From: an uncultured Bacteroides sp.
GTDB taxonomy: Bacteria > Bacteroidota > Bacteroidia > Bacteroidales > Bacteroidaceae
Direction: 5' to 3'
Length of the DNA: 64,000 nucleotides
NCBI RefSeq assembly: GCF_963675905.1
Contig: NZ_OY780936.1
Span: 2,489,946-2,553,945 of the forward strand
Shown here: positions 57,748 to 64,000 of the stretch, piece after piece
How the letters are laid out: each line of letters begins with the position of its first letter
Position numbering within the stretch: position 1 is the stretch's first letter
Position numbers and translations under genes: made by a program
The notes under the pieces: model-generated
Seen by the model: only the letters and a program-made list of their open reading frames with translations
Databases searched by the model: none
Told to the model about the DNA's origin: nothing

Positions 57748-57843
57748 TAAGTAAGCCCTCGGCCGAGAACCGATAAGCCCTTGGCCGTAAACCCATGGGA
57801 CTTTAGCCGTGAACTCATTAGCCCTCGGCCGTAGACTTACTAA
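57748..57843. repeat. GGCCG palindrome, copy 2 (degenerate)
   Basis: Outer arms 57748-57770 and 57820-57843 are inverted with about 18 of 23 positions matching. Inside, units of CCCTCGGCCG / CCTTGGCCG / TTTAGCCG recur at about 22-25 bp spacing. The first 60 bp align with 31817-31876. Confidence 0.75.
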
Positions 57844-58045
57844 CATTTTTTGTTTCAACTGCTTATTAGAGGCGTAAACGGAACCAACTATTCCCTGCTC
57901 TGTTTGGTATTTTATAAATAGTTTTGAGGGTACTGTGTAAGTGCTTAGTTATGACGCATCTATCATCGTTCAAAGTCATTGTATTGATTCTTCAAACAAT
58001 ATATTAAGCGGTAACACCAGCAATAGTCTTGCAAAACGTAAAATT

Positions 58046-58142
58046 TAGTAGCAGATAGCCCAGATTAGTAGCAGATGATTTTTTATCTGCTACTACCTAA
58101 AAACCCGATTAACAGGGACTTTTATCTGTTCTAGTAGCAGAT
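58046..58142. repeat. three-word palindromic element, word TAGTAGCAGAT
   Basis: The word is direct at 58046, 58066 and 58132, and inverted at 58085-58095. Copies 2 and 3 form an 11-bp perfect stem with an 8-nt loop. The 20-bp step and the loop size equal those of the 32035 element, while the word differs at matching stem positions on both arms. Confidence 0.8.
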
Positions 58143-58188
58143 GGTGGAGATGATTTATATAATTAAAATATAGAGGAGGATCTTTTTT

Positions 58189-58260
58189 ATGGAGAGTAAG
58201 TATGTTATTGATGATTTTTTCGATATAAGCTATAAAAAGAATGTGATCAAATCTATTTAG
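58189..58260 (+). CDS. possible 23-residue open frame with a strong Shine-Dalgarno
   Basis: MESKYVIDDFFDISYKKNVI and three more residues, ending inside the 3' end of the HTCS gene on the opposite strand. AGAGGAGGATC lies about 8 bp before the ATG, unusually strong for this genome. It may be a peptide or the leftover start of a lost gene. Confidence 0.2.
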   Translation: MESKYVIDDFFDISYKKNVIKSI

Positions 58261-61200
58261 CTGTAGTTTCATTCTTTTGCAGCCGATATTCTTTAGGAGT
58301 CATATTATATTTTTTTGAAAATTCCCGATAAAAATAGGACTTATTAATTATTCCCACTTTATAAATAACCTCTTGAACAGACATATTAGTAGACAGCAAA
58401 AGTTTTGCTGCATAAGAAAATCTATAGCCTTTTATGAAATCACTTGGAGCTAACTGTGATGCCTCTTTAAATTTTCTATAAAATTTCCGCACATTCATTC
58501 CCATCTCTGAAGCAACAAACTCAGGCCCAAGAGAATCCTTTTCAATATTAGTTTTTATTATTTGTATAACAGACTCTAAAAAATCTTTATCATCTTGATG
58601 AGTTAAATGCCCGTTAAGATATTGATATGCGCTTTCTGGAGAATTATAATAATTCTTCAATATTTGTTTATTCATAACTAAACGATCAACCATACTCTTG
58701 AGTATCATTGATGAAAATGGTTTAGTAAGATATGCATCTGCTCCATTCGATATTCCTTTTACTTTATCCTCTTCAGTATTTCTGGCAGAAATTACTATTA
58801 TAGGCACAGTGCAAGTATATTTATTCATTCGGATTTGCTTTGTCAGATCAAAACCGTTTTGGCCAGGCATCATTATATCAGTAATGATCAATGCTGGGGA
58901 TTGATTTTCAAGAATTTTAAATGCTTCGTCGGCATTATATGCCTTCAAGATATCATAATCAGCAGATAATATATCAGAAACCAGCCAAACTATATCTTTG
59001 TTATCGTCAATTATCAATACTGACGAGCGCAAAGATAATTGAGGTTGCGTGTTTTTATCTGAAACGTAATTTATTTCTTTATCAAGGTTAGCCAGAGGCT
59101 GTTCTTCATTTTCAGATTTATTTTGAGACGAATATGATAACGGCAATAGTGGAAAATCAGCAAGAAATTCAGTATAATTGTTAATCTCACTTTTCACATG
59201 TATCTGTCCGTGCAACAACTTAACCATATTGTAACAGATTGCAAGTCCCAAACCATTTCTAGATAAAGCATCCCTACAGTCATTTTTATTCATATTATCC
59301 AAAATCCGATATCTATCAAAAATTAGATCCAAGTCTTTCTCCTCAACACCTTTTCCTGTATTATTTATTATAAATTTCAAAAAATCATTTTCTACAAATG
59401 CAGTGATCTTAATCAATCCTCCCTGGGGGGTATACTTAAAAGCGTTAGATATCAGATTCATGAAAATTTTATTCATACATAAAGCATCTGTGTTCCAATA
59501 TAATTCTTTGTCTACATTAACTTTAATAGTTATGTTCTTAGATTCTGCAGTTTCAATAAATGATAATACTTGACTGTCAAGTAATTCTGAGATGCATACT
59601 TTTTCAATATGGCAAGCATCGAATCCAACTTCCCCAAATTTTCTAAAATCAATAATTTCTTGTATTAATTCATTTAAATGTTTAGCATTGTTATATAAAA
59701 CATTAGTATATTTCTGAACATATTCATCAGATTTACCATACGACAGTATTCTTTCGCAAACACCATTAATCAACGTTAATGGCGTACAAAATTCATGAGT
59801 TATATTTGTAAAGAAGTCCAACTTAGCATTATATAATTCTTCCTTTTTCTGCTCTTGCAATTTATTTAAAAGATCTTGCTTTTTGGATTTCATTTTATCC
59901 ATTCCAAGTCTCATAAGAAATAAACACAACAAAATAAAAAAGACGAAATATACAATTCGGGCAAAAATAGTCCAATACCAAGGATTAAGTATAATTATTG
60001 AAAGCTCATAACATTTATTTTCTGAAGTAAAAACATCACTTTTATATTTAACTTTCAAAATATAGTGTCCTGGAGGAAGATCAGAGAAAGTAGCCTCATT
60101 GTAATTTTGTAAATCTTTCCATTCTTTACTGTAATTCTCCATAAAATACGAATATTCATAATTAGAACCGTTAATATAATCAGGAGCGATGAATGATACA
60201 GCAAACGAATTCATCTTTGATGGAAGTTCAATATGATTATCCTTTCCTTTTACATAATCAAAAATATTTTTTTTGTCACCCAAAATTTTTAAACCTGTAA
60301 AGTATACTTTTGGATAGTAATCTTTCTGATCTACGGCTCCAGGTTCTAACCATACCAGCCCATTTATTCCTCCAAAAAAGAGTCGGTTGGTATAAGGACA
60401 ATGATAATATGCATTATCACTGAATTCAACCACATTTAGTCCTTCTCGATAAAAATATTTATGCGAGAATTTATTGTTTGGATTATACTTTATAAGTCCT
60501 TTATTTGTGCTTAACCAAATACATCCGTTATTATCTTCAAGTATACCATGAATCATATCATTTATATACCCATTTTCCCCATTTACATTTTTCAAAGAAA
60601 AGTCTTTATTAATTTGCATTTTGGTAAGTCCTGAACTTGAGCCAAAATACAAGATAGAATCATTTGTCCCGTGAACACATAAAATATCATTCACAGCATA
60701 ATTATTCTCATCATTAAGTGTAATAAACTTATATTGGTTAGTGCGGGTATTAAAACATACTGCGCCAAATCCACGACATCCAAGCCATATATTTGATTTA
60801 TTATCGCTTGTCATGGAAAAAAGTTCACTAGCTATCTTTGAACCTTTTTTAAATAAAAAAGATTTTACTGACTTAACTTTAATTACGGGAACATTACCTT
60901 TTATAATCAATTTTATTAGTCCGTTCCCATCTGTTGCCAACCATAAAGTTGAATCATTTTCTTCGTATAGAGAATGAACATAATTAATCCCGGTTTTTGT
61001 TTTATTGATAACAGAATGTACTCTATTATCTGAATATGAATAATATGAAAGTTCTGGGCCATTAGTAGCCACCCACAGTATATTTTTATATTTACTTCCA
61101 ACTAATGCGAAAACCTGATCATTCGATAATCCTGTTTCTGTTGTGAAATGAGATATTTTTTGTAAGAGGGCTTTGTCTTTTAGTGTTTTTTCATAGTTTG

Positions 61201-62323
61201 GTATGCGAATAATTCCATCTCCTTTAGTCCCGAGCCACAAACTATTGTATTTATCTGTAAAAATTGACCGGACAGGTTTAGCTACTTTAATAGGTAGCCA
61301 ATCCAGCATTATACTATTTAAAAAATCTTGATTCTTATAATACAGACCTACCCCCTGTCCATCTGTACCTATCCAGACAATATCCTGATTATTGTCTTTA
61401 TAAAGATTAAAGACCCCGGTATTCAGATCTACAACTTCTTCAGAATAGTGTTGTTGTGCAACTAGTTTAATTGTACCTTTCCCTTTGAAAGCAATTAAGA
61501 AATCACCGTGATTCGAAATGATAGATGAAAGAGAACCATAGCGGCGGAGCAAATGACTTATATTTTTAATAAATACCTTATGGTTATGACTAATGTTGTA
61601 TACAAAAAGCATACCACGTATATCTACAAAATATATTAGTCCTTTATCATAATATGCATTTTGTATTGCAAAATCATGAATAACAGCATTTTTCTTTATT
61701 AATCGTATTTTCTTATTATCTTTCTCTTTAGGGTAGTTAGTATGAATATTCCATACACCGTGTTTTGAGGAGAATATCCAAAGCAAATTTCTGTTATCCA
61801 TAAAAAAAGCTTCTACATCTTCTGGATTAATTCCAGGTAAATTGAGCTCTATAAAACAATGTTTGTTGATATCATAATATGATATATAGTCCTTTTTACC
61901 AATTAACCACGTTAAGCCATCTCTATTTGAAGCGATACTGCATGGATCCCTATATTGCTTATAGCTCTCTGTAACTCTGTGCTGACTAATTGAAAACCTA
62001 TTTACTCCAAGATAAGTACATACCCACAAATCATCACCACCAGCATCCACTATTTTATGAATAATATTACTTGATAGACTATACTTATTGCCATATTCCA
62101 TCCGGAATAGTTGGAAATTTCTCCCATCATAAAAGTTTAGCCCATCGTAAGTTCCAAACCACATAAAGCCATTACGATCCTGATGAATACACAATACAGC
62201 ACTATTAGACAAACCATCCTGATTACTTAATTTCCGCAAATTATAAGATGCATTAGCGTATAAACAAACAAATTGAAAGATATAGAATAGTAGTAAAAAA
62301 ACACATCGTCTTTTAGAGTACAT
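58253..62323 (-). CDS. hybrid two-component system regulator (HTCS) of the mannose locus
   Basis: 1356 residues from the ATG at 62323. The open frame to 62446 is rejected because a promoter (62389-62422) lies inside it. Signal/anchor helix RCVFLLLFYIFQFVCLYA. Periplasmic sensor: two seven-bladed propellers of NGFMWFGT-type repeats (about 30-680), then a Y_Y_Y domain (about 690-765). A membrane helix lies about 778-800. Histidine kinase with ITHEFCTPLTLI (H843) and ATPase NGLGLAICYNMV (about 1028). Receiver with phospho-Asp D1149 in TDIMMPG. AraC-type HTH at about 1255-1355. It senses an oligosaccharide in the periplasm and activates the adjacent susCD-mannosidase operon. The H-box has THEFC where SHELR is usual. 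Confidence 0.95.
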   Translation of the reverse strand: MYSKRRCVFLLLFYIFQFVCLYANASYNLRKLSNQDGLSNSAVLCIHQDRNGFMWFGTYDGLNFYDGRNFQLFRMEYGNKYSLSSNIIHKIVDAGGDDLWVCTYLGVNRFSISQHRVTESYKQYRDPCSIASNRDGLTWLIGKKDYISYYDINKHCFIELNLPGINPEDVEAFFMDNRNLLWIFSSKHGVWNIHTNYPKEKDNKKIRLIKKNAVIHDFAIQNAYYDKGLIYFVDIRGMLFVYNISHNHKVFIKNISHLLRRYGSLSSIISNHGDFLIAFKGKGTIKLVAQQHYSEEVVDLNTGVFNLYKDNNQDIVWIGTDGQGVGLYYKNQDFLNSIMLDWLPIKVAKPVRSIFTDKYNSLWLGTKGDGIIRIPNYEKTLKDKALLQKISHFTTETGLSNDQVFALVGSKYKNILWVATNGPELSYYSYSDNRVHSVINKTKTGINYVHSLYEENDSTLWLATDGNGLIKLIIKGNVPVIKVKSVKSFLFKKGSKIASELFSMTSDNKSNIWLGCRGFGAVCFNTRTNQYKFITLNDENNYAVNDILCVHGTNDSILYFGSSSGLTKMQINKDFSLKNVNGENGYINDMIHGILEDNNGCIWLSTNKGLIKYNPNNKFSHKYFYREGLNVVEFSDNAYYHCPYTNRLFFGGINGLVWLEPGAVDQKDYYPKVYFTGLKILGDKKNIFDYVKGKDNHIELPSKMNSFAVSFIAPDYINGSNYEYSYFMENYSKEWKDLQNYNEATFSDLPPGHYILKVKYKSDVFTSENKCYELSIIILNPWYWTIFARIVYFVFFILLCLFLMRLGMDKMKSKKQDLLNKLQEQKKEELYNAKLDFFTNITHEFCTPLTLINGVCERILSYGKSDEYVQKYTNVLYNNAKHLNELIQEIIDFRKFGEVGFDACHIEKVCISELLDSQVLSFIETAESKNITIKVNVDKELYWNTDALCMNKIFMNLISNAFKYTPQGGLIKITAFVENDFLKFIINNTGKGVEEKDLDLIFDRYRILDNMNKNDCRDALSRNGLGLAICYNMVKLLHGQIHVKSEINNYTEFLADFPLLPLSYSSQNKSENEEQPLANLDKEINYVSDKNTQPQLSLRSSVLIIDDNKDIVWLVSDILSADYDILKAYNADEAFKILENQSPALIITDIMMPGQNGFDLTKQIRMNKYTCTVPIIVISARNTEEDKVKGISNGADAYLTKPFSSMILKSMVDRLVMNKQILKNYYNSPESAYQYLNGHLTHQDDKDFLESVIQIIKTNIEKDSLGPEFVASEMGMNVRKFYRKFKEASQLAPSDFIKGYRFSYAAKLLLSTNMSVQEVIYKVGIINKSYFYREFSKKYNMTPKEYRLQKNETTAK

Positions 62324-62388
62324 ACTTATTGTATTTGTGATTAACATAATAGTTATAGTTGTGGCGATTTTTAGATTTATTTCACAAA

Positions 62389-62422
62389 CAAATATAATAC
62401 TAATAAGTAGCAATAAAACAAA
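62389..62422 (-). promoter_or_regulatory. promoter of the HTCS gene
   Basis: On the minus strand, TATATTTG (62396-62389) with TTTG (62422-62419) 22 bp upstream; the ATG at 62323 follows after a leader of about 60 nt. Confidence 0.55.
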
Positions 62423-62541
62423 TAATCGATTTTTATTTCCCATCAAAAAAAATAAAGTTACGATTATATAGTCGTATAAATTACATAATTGTCTAAAAAA
62501 GTACTAATCAAAAAATATTAAGACAACAAGTTACATCGGAA

Positions 62542-62922
62542 TTAAATATCACTATTTTTATGATGAGCGTTATTGTAATTTACACTAATATACTTTCCCC
62601 AATTACTAAGACTCTCAATAACAGGTATCACAGATTCTCCCATAGAAGTAAGCTTATACTCAACTTTTGGCGGAACTGTTGGATAAATAATTCGTTCTAC
62701 TAAGCCCGTTTGTTCCAACTCCCGAACTGTTTGGGTAAACATTTTATTGGCTATTCCATTCAAGCTACGCTGAAGTTCACCCGAACGCATCATCCCATCT
62801 CTAAGATGATATAATACAATCGGCTTCCACTTACCACCAATCATATCCATCACTAACTCTAAAGAACAAAAATAGTCCTTTCCCTTAAAAATATATTTGT
62901 CTATACACCCTTCATTTCCCAT
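62542..62922 (-). CDS. HxlR-family winged-helix regulator
   Basis: 126 residues. HxlR core: C-terminal to C21 in DYFCSLELVMDMIGGKWKPIVLYHLRDG, then RSGELQRSLNGIANKMFTQTVRELEQTGLVER and the wing YPTVPPKVEYKLT. A good Shine-Dalgarno (AAGGAG, 7 bp before the ATG) sets the start. Many HxlR proteins sense electrophiles or disulfide stress through the N-terminal cysteine (C6 or C19 here). It is divergent from the flavoprotein gene with a 106-bp spacer holding a dyad, the usual arrangement for a repressor and its target. Confidence 0.9.
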   Translation of the reverse strand: MGNEGCIDKYIFKGKDYFCSLELVMDMIGGKWKPIVLYHLRDGMMRSGELQRSLNGIANKMFTQTVRELEQTGLVERIIYPTVPPKVEYKLTSMGESVIPVIESLSNWGKYISVNYNNAHHKNSDI

Positions 62923-62944
62923 AATTCACTCCTTTTGGTTACTA

Positions 62945-62963
62945 TACTACTTTTTAGTAGGTA
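62945..62963. promoter_or_regulatory. probable HxlR operator
   Basis: TA-CTACT-TTTT-AGTAG-g-TA, an inverted repeat with the TACT...AGTA form known for this family, centred between the divergent start codons. Confidence 0.6.
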
Positions 62964-63028
62964 CTTGCACAATCGATATTAATATCTGAAATTTGCAGCA
63001 AAGAAACAAAATTAAAAGGAGAAAAGAA

Positions 63029-63664
63029 ATGAAAGTTGTAGCAATTAACGGAAGCCCTCGTAAAGAGGGTAATACTTATCATGCATTGATGGGTGTTGGA
63101 AAGCAATTAATGGAAAACGGTATTGAGTTCGAGATTATCCACATCGGCAATAAAGCAGTGAGAGGATGCATGGCCTGCGGCGGATGTTCAAGAAACAAAG
63201 ACGAGAAATGCGTTATTACAACAGATCCTTTGAATGAGTGGGTTCAGAAGATGAAAGGTGCTGATGGAATTATTCTTGGTTCGCCTGTTTACTATGCCGG
63301 AATACCGGGAACCATGAAATCTTTCCTTGATCGTACTTTTTATGTATCGGGCAGTAATGGCAATTTATTCCGTCAGAAAGTTGGCGCTGCAGTTGTTGCT
63401 GTACGCCGCACAGGAGGTTCTTCAACATTCGACAGCCTGAACCATTATCTGAATTATTCGGAGATGATTCTTGCTACGTCAAACTACTGGAACATTACTC
63501 ATGGACTTTCTAAAGGAGAGGTTTTAAAAGATGATGAGGGCGTACAGATCATGGAAGTTCTGGGAAGAAACATGGCGTGGTTACTTAAAATGCGCGAACA
63601 AACAAAAGAGTCTGTTCCTGCTCCTGAGAAGATCGATAAGATTTACACCAATTTTATCCGTTAA
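63029..63664 (+). CDS. iron-sulfur flavoprotein / NADPH-dependent FMN reductase family
   Basis: 211 residues. Flavodoxin-like fold with VVAINGSPRKEGNTYHAL for FMN phosphate and LGSPVYYAGIPGTMKSFLDR. A compact cysteine cluster CMACGGCSRNKDEKC (Cx2Cx2Cx7C) fits the cluster motif of Isf-type iron-sulfur flavoproteins. AAAAGGAGAAAAG just before the ATG at 63029 fixes the start; an upstream TTG frame from 62993 is rejected. Likely an electron-transfer or quinone/nitro-compound reductase induced through the divergent HxlR regulator. Confidence 0.9.
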   Translation: MKVVAINGSPRKEGNTYHALMGVGKQLMENGIEFEIIHIGNKAVRGCMACGGCSRNKDEKCVITTDPLNEWVQKMKGADGIILGSPVYYAGIPGTMKSFLDRTFYVSGSNGNLFRQKVGAAVVAVRRTGGSSTFDSLNHYLNYSEMILATSNYWNITHGLSKGEVLKDDEGVQIMEVLGRNMAWLLKMREQTKESVPAPEKIDKIYTNFIR

Positions 63665-63731
63665 TAAAATAGATTTTATACATCCTCGTTACTGGTTATT
63701 AAGTTAAAAAGTAAGCCGGATATATAAAAAA

Positions 63732-63766
63732 GTTCTCCATTGTAACTATTGTTACAAGTGGAGAAC
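63732..63766. promoter_or_regulatory. extended FNR/HcpR-like dyad upstream of ferredoxin
   Basis: The core TTGTAAC-TATT-GTTACAA (63740-63757) is flanked by GTTCTCCA and TGGAGAAC, so 15 bp per arm pair with a single bulged G at 63758. The centre lies about 44 bp before the expected transcript start, as for class II Crp/FNR activators. Confidence 0.65.
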
Positions 63767-63778
63767 CATGAATTACCA

Positions 63779-63786
63779 TACCTTTG
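63779..63786 (+). promoter_or_regulatory. -7 promoter box of the ferredoxin gene
   Basis: TACCTTTG fits TAnnTTTG; no -33 TTTG is present, in keeping with activation from the dyad upstream. Confidence 0.6.
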
Positions 63787-63811
63787 CATCATCATCCAAA
63801 ATATTGAAAGA

Positions 63812-64000
63812 ATGAAACGAACTGTGATTAAAATAGATGAAGCGTTGTGCAATGGTTGCGGAATGTGCGTAGAAGGTTGCCACGAAGGTGCTTTACAGCT
63901 TATAAATGGCAAAGCTGTAATGATCAGCGATTTATATTGTGATGGCTTAGGAGCATGCATTGGTGAATGTCCGGTTGGTGCTATTGAACTGGAGGAACGC
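63812..64000 (+). CDS. ferredoxin-like 4Fe-4S protein (partial)
   Basis: First 63 residues of an iron-sulfur protein that continues beyond the window. First cluster CNGCGMCVEGC (Cx2Cx2Cx3C) is complete. The second reads CDGLGACIGECP, with Leu where the second cysteine is usual. Such N-terminal domains occur in small electron-transfer proteins encoded with hydroxylamine reductase (Hcp) and in ferredoxin-ATPase fusions. The HcpR-like dyad in front supports a nitrosative-stress or Hcp context, but the rest of the gene is not visible. Confidence 0.8.
   Translation, partial: MKRTVIKIDEALCNGCGMCVEGCHEGALQLINGKAVMISDLYCDGLGACIGECPVGAIELEER

Larger units (their letters stand above)
57260..58252. other. 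intergenic region between the HTCS gene and susC
   Basis: 993 bp. A minus-strand TAAGTTTG (57443-57436) is a possible -7 box for susC. The rest holds the GGCCG palindrome (57748-57843), a small AACAATCTG/CAGAT..ATTGTT dyad near 57590, the TAGTAGCAGAT element (58046-58142) and a 23-codon frame (58189). No other gene is visible. Confidence 0.5.

Noticed and set aside
57601-57858. 85-residue minus-strand frame
   Set aside because: It is formed by the GGCCG repeat units, with no start context; a repeat artefact.
62324-62446. N-terminal extension of the HTCS frame
   Set aside because: A promoter at 62389-62422 lies within it, and the signal-anchor helix begins cleanly at 62323.
63676-63960. 94-residue minus-strand frame
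   Set aside because: Antisense to the ferredoxin gene and its promoter dyad.

Overview
The window comes from a Bacteroides-type genome (Bacteroidota). Four observations support this: recurrent TTTG / TAnnTTTG promoters, a SusC/SusD pair with a hybrid two-component regulator, a tmRNA whose tag reads GENNYALAA, and AT-rich spacers with few Shine-Dalgarno sites. No phage, insertion sequence, rRNA or CRISPR array was seen. The first gene (an E1 dehydrogenase) and the last (a ferredoxin) are cut by the window edges.

Layout. 1-5.5 kb (minus): a 2-oxoacid dehydrogenase operon, E3 - lipoate ligase - E2 - fused E1. 5.7-7.7 kb (minus): a radical SAM protein and its usual DNA-metabolism partner. 7.9-10.5 kb: a beta-helix carbohydrate-binding lipoprotein and a lipocalin-MsrB fusion. 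10.5-11.4 kb is nearly gene-free. 11.4-15 kb (minus): a DUF169 protein, then a nitrogen operon (outer-membrane protein, PII, ammonium channel). 15.6-17.3 kb (plus): uracil permease, a small basic protein and tRNA-Trp. 17.3-21.5 kb (minus): the lactate operon lutP-lutA-lutB-lutC. 21.7-24.9 kb: a nucleosidase, then a coiled-coil protein, zapA and RNase Y. 25-28.5 kb: a Cys/Met-metabolism PLP enzyme and sucCD. 28.7-31.8 kb: a SNF2 helicase. 32.3-34.6 kb: an isolated GH92. 35-37 kb: xanthine permease and xanthine phosphoribosyltransferase. 38.3-38.7 kb: tmRNA.

38.9-62.3 kb is a mannose-directed polysaccharide utilization locus: an HTCS regulator, SusC, SusD, four GH92 alpha-mannosidases, one GH38 and a basic-secretory-protein peptidase, all on the minus strand. 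The peptidase suggests a mannoprotein target. One GH92 of the locus and the isolated GH92 at 32.3 kb are close paralogs of identical length. Both have Gln where the other three GH92s have the catalytic-acid Glu, which suggests cleavage of mannosyl-phosphate linkages. 62.5-64 kb holds an HxlR repressor, a divergent iron-sulfur flavoprotein and a ferredoxin behind a long FNR/HcpR-like dyad.

The least explained signal is a set of intergenic palindromic elements. Several place three copies of a short word in a direct-direct-inverted layout with a small hairpin loop, and the word differs between loci while base pairing is kept. Two of them lie 160-200 bp from a separate GGCCG-rich palindrome.
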